Shown here in pieces: positions 26,596 through 35,604 of a stretch of DNA of 64,000 nucleotides. Position numbers and translations under genes: made by a program. The DNA lies in the NCBI RefSeq assembly GCF_019704555.1, contig NZ_AP024745.1, positions 10,405,501 through 10,469,500 on the forward strand, written 5' to 3'. Origin of the DNA: Actinoplanes sp. L3-i22. Lineage in GTDB: Bacteria > Actinomycetota > Actinomycetes > Mycobacteriales > Micromonosporaceae. The stretch's first letter is position 1. Each line of letters begins with the position of its first letter. A model generated the notes under the pieces. That model ran no database searches, was not told the origin of the DNA, and was given only the letters and a program-made list of their open reading frames with translations.

Positions 26596-27345
26596 TTAGC
26601 GGGCGATGGGGAGGGCTGGGGAGGTGAACGCTCGGCCGTCTTCGGTGACGGCGGCGGACTCGTAGCCGTCGGCGACGCGTTTGGCGAGCCAGGACAGGCC
26701 TGGTTCGCCCATGGCCAGGGCGGCGGTGGCGTAGGCGTCGGCCACGGCCAGGTCGGGGCCGACGACGGTGACCGAGCGGAGTCCGGTCGCCGGGGCGCCG
26801 GTGCGGGGATTCCAGACGTGGGCGCCGCGCTCGTAGGTGCCGGACGTGGCCACCGCGCCCTCCTTGACCGCGAGGACCCAGGCCAGCTTGTCGGCCTCCC
26901 ACGGGTGGCGGATGCCGACCCGCCACGGGCCGCCGTCCGGGGCGGCGCCGCGCATCCGGATGTCGCCGCCGGCGTTCAGGTGGTGGCGGGTGGAGCCGGC
27001 GGCGGCGAGGCGGGCCGAGGCGACCTCGACGGACCAGCCCTTGACGTAGCCGGACGGGTCGAGCGGGCCCTTCGCGTACGCGTCGAAGTAGCCGTCGGTG
27101 TCCCGCCACAGGTCGGCGCAGCGGTCCAGGACCAGGCGCAGGTCCGCCGAGCAGTCCTCCGGGCGGATCTCCCGGCGCTGGAGGCGGGAGACCTCGCTGT
27201 CCGCCTTGTACGTGCTGAACCGGGCGTCGACCTCGTGCAGCCACGCGCAGGTGGACTCGATCAGCTCCCGCAGCCGCGATTCCGGGAGGTCGTCGGCGAG
27301 CTCGATGCTGACGACGGTCCCCATGACCTGCTCGACGTGGCGCAC
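26596..27345 (-). CDS. apbE: FAD:protein FMN transferase (ApbE)
   Basis: A 249-residue ApbE-family protein with the motifs VEQVMGTVVSI, FSTYKADSEVSRLQ, LDPSGYVKGWSVE, LNAGGDIRMRG and HVWNPRTGAPA. ApbE transfers FMN from FAD to a Thr/Ser of an FMN-binding domain. The adjacent FMN-binding protein (27575-28093) carries exactly such a site. No signal peptide is seen, so flavinylation would have to take place before export of the target, or a longer start exists. A little short compared with the 300-350 residues of lipoprotein ApbE. Confidence 0.93.
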   Translation of the reverse strand: MRHVEQVMGTVVSIELADDLPESRLRELIESTCAWLHEVDARFSTYKADSEVSRLQRREIRPEDCSADLRLVLDRCADLWRDTDGYFDAYAKGPLDPSGYVKGWSVEVASARLAAAGSTRHHLNAGGDIRMRGAAPDGGPWRVGIRHPWEADKLAWVLAVKEGAVATSGTYERGAHVWNPRTGAPATGLRSVTVVGPDLAVADAYATAALAMGEPGLSWLAKRVADGYESAAVTEDGRAFTSPALPIAR

Positions 27346-27355
27346 GAAAAGACCC

Positions 27356-27574
27356 TACGCGCGCGGCCCGACACCCGCGACGCCCGGCGACCGAGGTGCG
27401 AGGCGGGACGCGGGAACCGTGACGGCCGGCGACCGAGGTGCGACGCGAGACGCAAGGGCTGTGGCCCCTGGCGAGCGGGGCGAGGGATCCGTGACGGCGA
27501 GCGGGCGAGGGGTGGCGCCCGCAGCCCCGTCACGACCAGCCCCGTCACGACCAGCCCTGGCCGGGCGCATCGGG
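27356..27574. other. Intergenic repeats between apbE and the FMN-binding gene
   Basis: The 17-mer CGGCGACCGAGGTGCGA occurs twice, 38 bp apart, and CCCGTCACGACCAGC occurs twice in tandem just before the FMN-binding gene end. No coding sequence is supported. Confidence 0.6.
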
Positions 27575-28093
27575 TCAGGCGCCGGCGGCGTCGAGGGCGG
27601 CCTGCAGCGACGTGACGTACGACTGGCTGGTGAACGTCGCGCCCGAGACCGTGTCGACCTTGGCGCTCTGGGCGGACAGAGTCTCCTGGTTCAGCTTGGT
27701 GACCGCGTTCGGGTTGATCGTCGCGCTGAAGCCGGTCTTCGGGTACGTCGCGTTCGCGCTGGAGATCTTGCCGCCGCTGACCTTGATGGTGACCTGGACC
27801 GTGCCGTACGGATTCTGCACGGCCTTGCCCTTGTAGGTGCCGGCCTTCAGGCCGGTCTCGTCGGCCGCCTCGGTCGGCTTCGCGGTCTCCTTCTTCTTCG
27901 AACCGGCCGACGCCGAGGCAGCCGGCTTCTTCGCGCCCGCCGAGGTCTCCGCCGGGGCGGGCTCGTCGGTCAGCTCCTGAGCGGCCGGCGCGGCTTCCGC
28001 CGGTGCCGCCGGCGGCTGCACGCTCAGGCGGACCCCGAGGATCAGGGCCGCGCCGGTGAGGGTGCCGACGGCTGCTGCGGTACTACGGCGCAT
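27575..28093 (-). CDS. Secreted or anchored FMN-binding domain protein
   Basis: A 172-residue protein with an N-terminal hydrophobic segment (~7-25; signal peptide or anchor), an Ala/Pro/Lys-rich linker (~28-80) and an FMN-binding domain. The flavinylation motif DTVSGAT (147-153) puts covalent FMN on Thr153. It is the probable target of the ApbE next door and the electron acceptor of the membrane flavoprotein upstream. It lies 33 bases after that gene, so they are likely co-transcribed. Together they form an extracytosolic flavin electron-transfer chain; the final acceptor is unknown. Confidence 0.9.
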   Translation of the reverse strand: MRRSTAAAVGTLTGAALILGVRLSVQPPAAPAEAAPAAQELTDEPAPAETSAGAKKPAASASAGSKKKETAKPTEAADETGLKAGTYKGKAVQNPYGTVQVTIKVSGGKISSANATYPKTGFSATINPNAVTKLNQETLSAQSAKVDTVSGATFTSQSYVTSLQAALDAAGA

Positions 28094-28126
28094 GGCGAAA
28101 CTCCAGGTCGTAGGGGGTAGAGGGGA

Positions 28127-29995
28127 TCAGAATTCGAACGGGTCGAGGTGGATCTGGCTGTCCGGGACCTCGAGCTGCTTGAGCGTCCCGACGGCCGCGT
28201 TCACCAGTCCGGGCGGGCCGCACAGGTAGACGTCGCGGCGGTTCACGTCGGGGACCAGGCCGCGGAGCCCGTTCTCGGTGAACAGCCGGCGCGGGCCCGG
28301 GTCGGTGCGGGAGCCGACGATGTAGCGCACCCAGGCGTCCCGCTCCTCGGCCAGCTCCTCCAGCTCGGCGCGGAACACCAGCTCGTCCGGGCGGCTGGCC
28401 CGGTAGATCACGATCGTGTCGGCCGGCATGTCCTCGAGCAGCGCGCGGATCGGCGCGATGCCGCTGCCACCGGCGATCAGCAGGGCGCGACGCCGGGTCC
28501 GGCGCTGCGCGGTGAACGTGCCGAACGGGCCCTCGGCCCAGATCGGCGTGCCCGGCCGCAGCTGGCCCAGCTTGGAGGTGTGCCCGCCGGCGACGGTCAC
28601 GGTCAGGCGCAGCCACTCCCGGTTCGGGGCGGCGGAGAGCGAGAACGGGTGCGACTGCCACCAGCCGTTGCCGTTCAGGAACCGCCAGCGCATGAACTGG
28701 CCGGCCTGCGCGGGCAGCTTGTCCAGGTTCTTCGCGGCGATGTAGATCGAGAACGTGTTGGCGCCCTCGGCGACCACCTCGGCGACGTTGAACCGGTGCC
28801 GGGCGTTCAGCCAGAGCGGCTCGACGATCCGGCCCCAGACCAGGGCGGCGATCACCAGCGCGCCCAGGCCGGGCCAGAAGTAGGAGGCGAACCGGCCGCT
28901 GAGGTCCGCGCCGGTGGCGACCTGGTGGCCGTATCCCAGGAGCAGGACCAGGTAGCCGGTGAGGTGGATCAGGTGCCAGAACTCGTACGGCAGATGGGTC
29001 CGCAGCCACCGGATCGAGGTGAACGACAGCAGGACCAGCAGCCCGGTGGCGACCGTCGCGCTGAGCATCTCCGGGAACGTCTTGACCATGGTCCACGCCT
29101 GGTCGACGACGCCGGACTGGGCGAGCAGCGCGTAGCCGTAGACGATCGTGACGATGTGCCCGATCACCGCGACCAGCAGCGACGTGCCCAGCCAGCGGTG
29201 CCAGCGGAGCAGGTCCCGGGACCCGACCCACTCCTCCAGCCAGGAGACCCGGCTCATCATCAGCAGCTGGATGAAGAGCAGGTAGCCGCCGACCAGGCCG
29301 GAGACCCGCCCGACGGCCAGCATCATGGTCGCGGTGTCGGTGATCGCGCCGGCCTGCGTGTCGAACAGCCACAGCGCGACGCTGGTGGCCAGGCCGGAGA
29401 AGAACAGCATGACCGTGAAGAGCCGGTTGCCCGAGGTGGCCTCGGCCGGCGGGCGGTCGTCCTCCGGCACCGGGACGCCGGTGCCGACCTTCCAGCCGGT
29501 CGGCGAGGTGTTCGACTCGACGACGATGTCGCCGCGGCGGTAGGGGTCGGCGGGCCGGGCCTGCGGGGTGGGCTCCTGCTCGGGCCACTCCGGCATCGAG
29601 TCCCAGGACGGCGCGGCGTGGGACGGGCCGTCCCAGGCGGGTCGCTCGGCCTGGGAGGAACGCGAACCTTGGGAAGGGGAGTCCCAGGACGGACGCTCAT
29701 CCACCGAAGTCGAGGATTCGTAACGCGCCGCGGACCGGGAGGGGGAATCCCAGGACGGGCGGTCGTCGTCGTACCGAGACGGGGACTCGCGGCGGATCGG
29801 TTCGCGGCGGGACGGGGTCTCCTGCCGCGGGGTCGAGCGCGACGGGGAGTCCCAGGAGGGCCGTTCCGGGGCACGGGACCAGGAGTCCCGCTCCTCCTCC
29901 CGGGAGCCGTCACGCGGATCCGCGCGCAGGCCGGCGAAGTAACCGTCGTCGTCGTCCGGTAGTTCACGCTGGTCCTGGAAGGCCGGTATGGCCAT
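28127..29995 (-). CDS. Ferric-reductase-like membrane flavoprotein with repeat-rich N-terminus
   Basis: A 622-residue protein. Residues 1-190 are disordered and rich in Arg, Ser, Asp and Pro, with RPSWDSPS at 45-52, 79-86 and 101-108 and variants at 118 and 129. Membrane helices follow from ~192, with the ferric-reductase-type transmembrane domain and its haem histidines, then an FAD domain (HPFSLSAAP) and an NAD(P) domain (GGSGIAPIRA, YLCGPPGL). It ends in a Phe, usual for this family. The ATG at 29995 has GGTGAGG close upstream. It passes electrons from NAD(P)H across the membrane, probably to the flavinylated protein downstream. Confidence 0.88.
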   Translation of the reverse strand: MAIPAFQDQRELPDDDDGYFAGLRADPRDGSREEERDSWSRAPERPSWDSPSRSTPRQETPSRREPIRRESPSRYDDDRPSWDSPSRSAARYESSTSVDERPSWDSPSQGSRSSQAERPAWDGPSHAAPSWDSMPEWPEQEPTPQARPADPYRRGDIVVESNTSPTGWKVGTGVPVPEDDRPPAEATSGNRLFTVMLFFSGLATSVALWLFDTQAGAITDTATMMLAVGRVSGLVGGYLLFIQLLMMSRVSWLEEWVGSRDLLRWHRWLGTSLLVAVIGHIVTIVYGYALLAQSGVVDQAWTMVKTFPEMLSATVATGLLVLLSFTSIRWLRTHLPYEFWHLIHLTGYLVLLLGYGHQVATGADLSGRFASYFWPGLGALVIAALVWGRIVEPLWLNARHRFNVAEVVAEGANTFSIYIAAKNLDKLPAQAGQFMRWRFLNGNGWWQSHPFSLSAAPNREWLRLTVTVAGGHTSKLGQLRPGTPIWAEGPFGTFTAQRRTRRRALLIAGGSGIAPIRALLEDMPADTIVIYRASRPDELVFRAELEELAEERDAWVRYIVGSRTDPGPRRLFTENGLRGLVPDVNRRDVYLCGPPGLVNAAVGTLKQLEVPDSQIHLDPFEF

Positions 29996-30162
29996 CGTCC
30001 TCACCTGCTCACCAGTCGTCTTACGGCGTCCGCCACCCCTGCGGCCGACGTGACAGCCCGGTCTCGGTTCGAAGCCGTCAGGAATGCGTACGCACGCGGT
30101 CGCCGGATGGCTCAACCTCGGACCGAGAAATTCCGGATCCCGGGACGGGATAGGTTCACCGG

Positions 30163-31443
30163 ATGCGTTCGGAAACCCCACCGGTGGTCACTGTCGTCGG
30201 CATCGGCGCCGGAGGCTGGCAAGACCTTTCCGGTACGGCCCGGACCCGGCTCGCCGACGCCGAACTGATCCTCGGCGGCCCCCGCCAGCTGGCCCTGCTC
30301 CCGCCGGACGCCACCAGCGCCGCGCGCCGCCCGTGGCCCACTCCCCTGCTCCCGGCGCTCCCCTGCCTGTTCGAGGCCGAGCGCGACCGCCGGATCTGCG
30401 TGCTGGCCAGTGGCGACCCGATGTTCCACGGGATCGGCGCCACACTCGCCCGGGTCCTGGGACCGGACCGCCTGCGGGTGCTCCCGCACCCGTCCTCGGT
30501 GTCGCTGGCCGCCGCCCGGCTCGGCTGGGACCTGGCCCGCGCCGACGTGGTGAGCCTGGTGACGGCCCCGGTCGCGAGCCTGGGCCGGGCGCTCAACCCG
30601 GGTCGCCGGATCCTGGTCCTGGCGGCGGGCGCGGACACGCCCGCGGCCGTCGCCGGCTACCTGACCACCCGGGGCTTTCCGAAGGCCCGGCTCACCGTGC
30701 TGGAGCAGCTCGGCGGCCCGGACGAGCGGGTGCTGACCGGCTCGGCCGGCGACTGGGCGATGCCGTCCGGCGACCCGCTCAACGTGATCGCCGTCGAGTG
30801 CGGCGACGGCCCGGCTCTGCCGGTGGTCCCGGGGCTGCCCGACGGCGCGTACGAGTCGGACGGCCAGCTCACCAAGCGCGAGGTCCGCGCCGTCACCCTG
30901 GCCGCACTCGCACCGGCCCCGGGTGAGCTGCTCTGGGACGTCGGCGCCGGCTCGGGCAGCATCGGCATCGAGTGGCTGCGGAGTCATCCGGCCTGCCGCG
31001 CGGTGGCGATCGAGTCGGACGCCGGCCGGGTCGCCACGATCACCGCGAACGCCGCCGCGCTCGGCGTGCCCGGCCTGCGGGTCGTGCACGGACCGGCCCC
31101 GGAGGCGCTCGACGGCCTGCCCGTCCCGGACACCATCTTCATCGGCGGCGGGGTGACCCGCGACGGCGTACTGGCGAAGTGTCTGGAAATGCTGCGCCCG
31201 GGCGGCCGGCTGGTGGCGAACGCGGTGACGGTCGAGTCGGAAGCCGTGCTGGCCGGGGCATACGCGAGACTGGGCGGCGAGCTGACCCGCCTGACGGTGC
31301 AGCGCGGCTCGCCGGTGGGCGGTTTCACCGGCTGGCGCTCCTTCATGCCGGTGACGATCTGGACGGTGACCCCCATGACCGCGCCCCGCCAAACGACGGT
31401 GACCCCCATGACCGCGCCCCGCGAAACGACGGTGACGCCATGA
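30163..31443 (+). CDS. cobL: Precorrin-6Y C5,15-methyltransferase (decarboxylating), CobL
   Basis: A 426-residue fusion. The N-terminal ~200 residues are a CbiE-type methyltransferase ([23 protein letters not shown]). The C-terminal part is a CbiT-type SAM enzyme ([16 protein letters not shown]). It methylates C5 and C15 and removes the acetate carboxylate in aerobic cobalamin synthesis. The last ~22 residues (two copies of MTAPR.TTVTP) come from a 33-bp tandem duplication. The stop overlaps the cobM start. The gene diverges from the ferric-reductase-like gene. Confidence 0.95.
   Translation: MRSETPPVVTVVGIGAGGWQDLSGTARTRLADAELILGGPRQLALLPPDATSAARRPWPTPLLPALPCLFEAERDRRICVLASGDPMFHGIGATLARVLGPDRLRVLPHPSSVSLAAARLGWDLARADVVSLVTAPVASLGRALNPGRRILVLAAGADTPAAVAGYLTTRGFPKARLTVLEQLGGPDERVLTGSAGDWAMPSGDPLNVIAVECGDGPALPVVPGLPDGAYESDGQLTKREVRAVTLAALAPAPGELLWDVGAGSGSIGIEWLRSHPACRAVAIESDAGRVATITANAAALGVPGLRVVHGPAPEALDGLPVPDTIFIGGGVTRDGVLAKCLEMLRPGGRLVANAVTVESEAVLAGAYARLGGELTRLTVQRGSPVGGFTGWRSFMPVTIWTVTPMTAPRQTTVTPMTAPRETTVTP
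31362..31427 (+). repeat. Two tandem 33-bp repeats at the cobL-cobM junction
   Basis: Two copies of a 33-bp unit, beginning GACGGTGACCCCCATGACCG, differ at one base. They are followed by a third partial copy, GACGGTGACGCCATGACCG, whose ATG is the cobM start. Confidence 0.9.
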
Positions 31444-32183
31444 CCGTGCACTTCATCGGCGCCGGGCCCGGCGCCGCCGACCTGATCACGCTGCGCGGCC
31501 ACCGGCTGATCAACGAGGCCCCGATCTGCCTGTACGCGGGCAGCCTGGTCCCCGCCGAGCTGCTCGACGCCTGCCCACCCGGCGCCCGGCTGGTCGACAC
31601 CGCGAACCTGACCCTCGACGAGATCGTCGCCGAGATGGTCACCGCGCACGCGGCCGGCCAGGACGTGGCCCGCCTGCACTCCGGCGACCCGTCGGTGTTC
31701 AGCGCGGTCGCCGAGCAGATGCGCCGGCTCGACGCGGCCGGCGTCCCCTACGACGTCACCCCGGGCGTGCCGGCGTTCGCCGCGGCCGCCGCCGCGCTGG
31801 GCCGCGAGTTCACCGTCCCCGGGGTCGCACAGACGGTGATCCTGACCCGGACCGCCGAGCGGGCCACCGCGATGCCGCCCGGCGAGGACCTGGCCACGCT
31901 CGGCGCGAGCCGGGCCACGATGGTCCTGCACCTGGCCGTGCAGCGGATCGACGCGGTGGTCGCCGAGCTGGTCGGCAACTACGGCGCGGACTGCCCGGTC
32001 GCGGTGGTGGCCCGGGCCAGCCGGCCGGACGAGCTGGTGGTCCGGGGCACGCTCGCCGACATCGCCGACCGGGTCAAGGCGGCCGGGATCAAGCGGACCG
32101 CGGTGATCGTGGTCGGCGCCGCGCTGACCGCCGGCCAGTTCCCGGACAGTCACCTCTACTCGGCGGACCGCTGCCGGACATGA
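31440..32183 (+). CDS. cobM: Precorrin-4 C11-methyltransferase, CobM
   Basis: A 247-residue protein starting [15 protein letters not shown], with the second methyltransferase motif [15 protein letters not shown]. CobM methylates C11 of precorrin-4. Typical family length. The ATG overlaps the cobL stop (ATGA) and no clear ribosome-binding site precedes it, so translation probably depends on cobL. It overlaps cobK at the 3' end. Confidence 0.95.
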   Translation: MTVHFIGAGPGAADLITLRGHRLINEAPICLYAGSLVPAELLDACPPGARLVDTANLTLDEIVAEMVTAHAAGQDVARLHSGDPSVFSAVAEQMRRLDAAGVPYDVTPGVPAFAAAAAALGREFTVPGVAQTVILTRTAERATAMPPGEDLATLGASRATMVLHLAVQRIDAVVAELVGNYGADCPVAVVARASRPDELVVRGTLADIADRVKAAGIKRTAVIVVGAALTAGQFPDSHLYSADRCRT

Positions 32184-32902
32184 GGGTGCTGATCCTGGGC
32201 GGCACCACCGAGGCCCGTGAGCTGGCCCGGCTGATCGCCGGCGAGCACCGGGTGATCAGCTCGCTGGCCGGCCGGACCGGCACGCCGCGGCTGCCCGACG
32301 GCGAGGTCCGGGTGGGCGGGTTCGGCGGGGTGGACGGGCTGGCCGCGTTCCTCGCCGGCGAGCGGATCGACGTCCTGGTCGACGCGACACATCCGTTCGC
32401 GGCGACGATGAGCGAGCACGCGGTCGCGGCGGGCGGGGCTGCCGCCGTACCCCTGCTGATCTTGCGAAGGCCCGGCTGGACCGCGTCGCCGGGCGATGAT
32501 TGGCACCGCGTCGCGTCGGTCGCGGAAGCGGCCGCGACGCTGAACCGGGAGCGGGTCTTCCTGACCACCGGGCGGCAGACGTTGCGGGCGTTCGCCGGGC
32601 TGGACGACTGCTGGTTCCTGGCCCGGTCGGTGGAGCCGCCCGAGCCGCCGATGCCCCGGCGACTCGAGGTGCTGCTGGCGCGGGGGCCGTTCACCGTCGA
32701 GGACGAGCGGCGGCTGCTCGCCGAGCACCGGATCGACGTGCTGGTCACCAAGGACAGCGGCGGATCGGACGCGAAGCTGGTGGCGGCGCGGGAGATGGCC
32801 GTACCGGTGCTGATGATCGACCGGCCCGGCCGGCCCGCGGCACCCACCGTGCCCACCGCGGCGGCCGCGGCGGCCTGGCTCAGACGGCCACCGCGTCCTT
32901 GA
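32180..32902 (+). CDS. cobK: Precorrin-6A reductase, CobK
   Basis: A 240-residue protein with N-terminal [13 protein letters not shown] and family blocks [12 protein letters not shown] and [11 protein letters not shown]. CobK reduces precorrin-6A to precorrin-6B with NADPH, one step before CobL. The start overlaps the cobM stop. Its last 23 bases overlap the convergent diguanylate cyclase gene. Confidence 0.95.
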   Translation: MRVLILGGTTEARELARLIAGEHRVISSLAGRTGTPRLPDGEVRVGGFGGVDGLAAFLAGERIDVLVDATHPFAATMSEHAVAAGGAAAVPLLILRRPGWTASPGDDWHRVASVAEAAATLNRERVFLTTGRQTLRAFAGLDDCWFLARSVEPPEPPMPRRLEVLLARGPFTVEDERRLLAEHRIDVLVTKDSGGSDAKLVAAREMAVPVLMIDRPGRPAAPTVPTAAAAAAWLRRPPRP

Positions 32903-34325
32903 CCACGGCGCCGTAGCAGACCACCCGGTTCTTGCCGCCCGCCTTGGCGGCATACATCGCCTGGTCGGCGCGGCGCAGCAGGTCCGCGACGGTGACCCCG
33001 GGCTCGGCGAACGCGACCCCGATGCTGGCGCCGACCCGGACCGTGCCGGCCGTCAGCCGCACCGGCTCGCACAGCTCGGCACAGAGCCGCCGCGCCCGGT
33101 CCGCACCGGCCGGACCGGTCAGGAGCAGGGCGAACTCGTCGCCGCCGAAACGCGCCGCGACACCGTCCCGGCCGGTCGCCGCGCCGATCCGCTCGGCGAC
33201 CGCGACCAGCAGCTCGTCCCCGGCCGCGTGCCCGTGCTCGTCGTTGACCCGCTTGAAGCCGTCCAGGTCGATGTTGAGCAGCGCGACCGGGTCGCCGCCG
33301 TCGATCGCGGATCCGGCCGCGCGCAGGAACTTCGCCCGGGTCGGCAGTCCGGTCAGGTGGTCGTGGTGCGCGCGGTACTCCAGCTCGACCCGGGCCTGGT
33401 GCGCCTCGTCGGCGAGGATGACCTGGTAGGAGAGGCTGCGGAAGGCGTCCAGCACCTCGACCGGGACGGCCCGGCGGCCACCGACCAGCATCAGCAGCGG
33501 CGCGGTGGCCGGCTCGCCGCCGAGCGGGTCGACGTGCCACCGATCGAAACCGGGCACCAGCGTGGTGAGCTCCGCCTCGTCCGGGACGTCGCCGGCCAGG
33601 CGGTGCCCGGCCAGGCCGTCCGGTGTGCCGGCCCCGAAGGTGACCCGGAGCCCGTCCGTGTCCCGGAAGGCGATCAGCAGCGCCACCCCGGGGTGCATCC
33701 GGACCAGCTCCTGCGAGGTCCGCTCGCCGATCCGGCGGATCTCGGCGCCGTCGGTCACCGCGAGCAGTTCGTGCCCGGCCTGGGTGAGCCTCGCGTCCCG
33801 GGCCGCGGCCCGCTCCTGGCGCTCCAGGCCCAGGTAGAACGCCCTGGTCAGGACGCCCATCAGGAAGATCTGCGGGAGCAGGCCGAGCACCGACGGGGAG
33901 TGCCAGGAGGTCGCCTGGCTGACCACGTCCGGGGAGATCGCGACCGCGGCCGGCATCGCGACGAGCGACCCGGCCATCCGGGCCAGCCAGCGCCGGTTCG
34001 TGTCGTAGAGCGAGCAGACGATCAGGGCGGCCAGCGCGATCGCGGTGCCGGCCAGCGGGTCCTTGAGCCCGGCCGCGCCGAGCGTGACCAGCACCGGGAG
34101 CACCGGCACACTCCACCAGGAGCTGCGCCGGCGCCGGTGCATCACGACGATCAGCACCACCACGGCGACGATCGAGGCGGCGGCGACCCGGTGGTAGGCC
34201 GCCGAACGCACCGCGTTGCCGACCTGCCCGAGTTGCACCAGGATCGCCAGCCCGCCGATGCAGGCCGCGGCGAGCCTGGTCCGGTCCACGGTCCGGGTCG
34301 GCAACGACAGCCAGTCTCTCTGCAC
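32880..34325 (-). CDS. Membrane diguanylate cyclase (GGDEF)
   Basis: About 481 residues with several N-terminal membrane helices, then a GAF-like middle region and a GGDEF domain. The active-site sequence FGGDEF is intact and lies 83 residues from the C-terminus, so c-di-GMP synthesis is likely. The RxxD inhibitory site is not at its usual position. The start is uncertain: the frame is open to a TTG at 34412, but the divergent neighbour starts at 34415 and promoter space is needed, so a GTG at 34325 is chosen. Confidence 0.88.
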   Translation of the reverse strand: MQRDWLSLPTRTVDRTRLAAACIGGLAILVQLGQVGNAVRSAAYHRVAAASIVAVVVLIVVMHRRRRSSWWSVPVLPVLVTLGAAGLKDPLAGTAIALAALIVCSLYDTNRRWLARMAGSLVAMPAAVAISPDVVSQATSWHSPSVLGLLPQIFLMGVLTRAFYLGLERQERAAARDARLTQAGHELLAVTDGAEIRRIGERTSQELVRMHPGVALLIAFRDTDGLRVTFGAGTPDGLAGHRLAGDVPDEAELTTLVPGFDRWHVDPLGGEPATAPLLMLVGGRRAVPVEVLDAFRSLSYQVILADEAHQARVELEYRAHHDHLTGLPTRAKFLRAAGSAIDGGDPVALLNIDLDGFKRVNDEHGHAAGDELLVAVAERIGAATGRDGVAARFGGDEFALLLTGPAGADRARRLCAELCEPVRLTAGTVRVGASIGVAFAEPGVTVADLLRRADQAMYAAKAGGKNRVVCYGAVVKDAVAV

Positions 34326-34414
34326 GGCGGGACCAATCGGCCGCCCCGCCGGGGACCTGAGCGTTGCGGAAACCCGACAGTTCACAACCGCCACATCGGT
34401 GCGACGCTGCAAGC

Positions 34415-35011
34415 ATGTCGCCGGTCCGCGCGCTGCCCGCCGAGCTGGGCGCCGTGCGCGCCCTGATCGCCGACGGGTCCGCCGAGATCGTCCGGGCGGC
34501 CGGCGACCTCGACCAGTTCTGGATCCGCTCGGCGTGCGACCGGCTCGCCGCGGCCGACGCGGTGCTGGCCGGCGTGCTCAACCGCCGGCCCGCCGCCCTC
34601 TCGGTGCTGGCCACGACGATCGGGACGGCCGCGGTGGCGGCGGGGTCGGCCGCGCTCGCCCGGGTGCTCGGCGGCGGCCTGCTCGTGGCGCTCGGGATCG
34701 CCGCGCTGGTGCTGATCCCGGTGTGGCTGCGGCCCCGCCGCAGTGCCACGCCCGCGCTCCCGATCGCCTCCGGCCCGCCCGGTCCGGGGCTGACCGGGGT
34801 GCCGCTCACCCTGGAACGGGCCCGGGTCCGGCTCGTCTCGGCGAGCCTGCGCCGCGCCGGTCGGGCGAACTGGCGGGCGCCGGCGCTGCGGCGGGCACTG
34901 GGCGCCGACCCGGTGCTGGCCCGGCTGGCCGAGGCGGACCTGCTGCTCTGCCAGGCGATCGACTGCCTGGACCGCTACCTCGACGATCTCTCCAAGGGCT
35001 GGTCACCGTGA
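34415..35011 (+). CDS. Hypothetical membrane protein
   Basis: A 198-residue protein starting MSPVRALPAELG. Two hydrophobic helices lie at about 63-106, with an Arg-rich cytosolic region behind them and a short helical C-terminus. No family recognised. It overlaps the next gene (GTGA), which also has a paired hydrophobic segment, so the two are likely subunits of one membrane complex. It diverges from the GGDEF gene, which may hint at a linked role. Confidence 0.75.
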   Translation: MSPVRALPAELGAVRALIADGSAEIVRAAGDLDQFWIRSACDRLAAADAVLAGVLNRRPAALSVLATTIGTAAVAAGSAALARVLGGGLLVALGIAALVLIPVWLRPRRSATPALPIASGPPGPGLTGVPLTLERARVRLVSASLRRAGRANWRAPALRRALGADPVLARLAEADLLLCQAIDCLDRYLDDLSKGWSP

Positions 35012-35577
35012 TCCGGGACGATCCGTTCGCCGGCGGGGTCGCGCCCCGGCTCCGACGGCTCGACCGGGAGCTGCGCGAGGCGATCACCGACGCGCAGTGC
35101 CGGGACTGGACCGCCGACCGCCCGGACCGGGTGGGGTTCGCCCGGCTCGGCCAGGTCCGGCGCGAGGTGGGCCACGCCGCCGCCCGCTACCGGGTGGCCC
35201 CGGCCGCCACGGACGGGACGACGCTGCTGGCCGCGCTCCTCGCCGGGGTCCTGGTCGCCGGGCCGCTGCTGCTCCTGGTGCCGGATCCGGCGCGACCGCT
35301 GCCGCTGGCCGGGATCGCGGTGGCCGGCGTGTGGGCGGGCTACGCGTTCCGCGCCGGGCTGCGCCGGCTGCGGATCCGCCGGGCCCGGGGTGCGCCGGAC
35401 CGCGCGGCGCCGATCGACGATCCGTTCCTGTACGCCCGGGCCCGCCGCGCCGTCGAGTCGTGCGCCGCGTCGGCCCGCGCGGACCGCTCCTACCGCCGGC
35501 GCGGCGCGGCGACCGACCTGGAGTACGCCCTGGACTGGCTCGCCGCCGCCCAGGAGGAGCTGCCCCGGGTCAGCTGA
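35008..35577 (+). CDS. Hypothetical membrane protein, partner of the preceding gene
   Basis: A 189-residue protein starting at GTG 35008 (VIRDDPFAGG). Two membrane helices lie at about 66-108, flanked by Arg-rich soluble regions, and the C-terminus is helical (LEYALDWLAAAQEELP). No family recognised. Coupled to the preceding gene by a stop/start overlap. Confidence 0.75.
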   Translation: MIRDDPFAGGVAPRLRRLDRELREAITDAQCRDWTADRPDRVGFARLGQVRREVGHAAARYRVAPAATDGTTLLAALLAGVLVAGPLLLLVPDPARPLPLAGIAVAGVWAGYAFRAGLRRLRIRRARGAPDRAAPIDDPFLYARARRAVESCAASARADRSYRRRGAATDLEYALDWLAAAQEELPRVS

Positions 35578-35604
35578 CGCCGCCCGGGGCCCTCCGTCGG
35601 TCGG

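Noticed and set aside
30001..30162. Cobalamin riboswitch upstream of cobL
   Set aside because: The gap is short, and no B12-box-like sequence was recognised.
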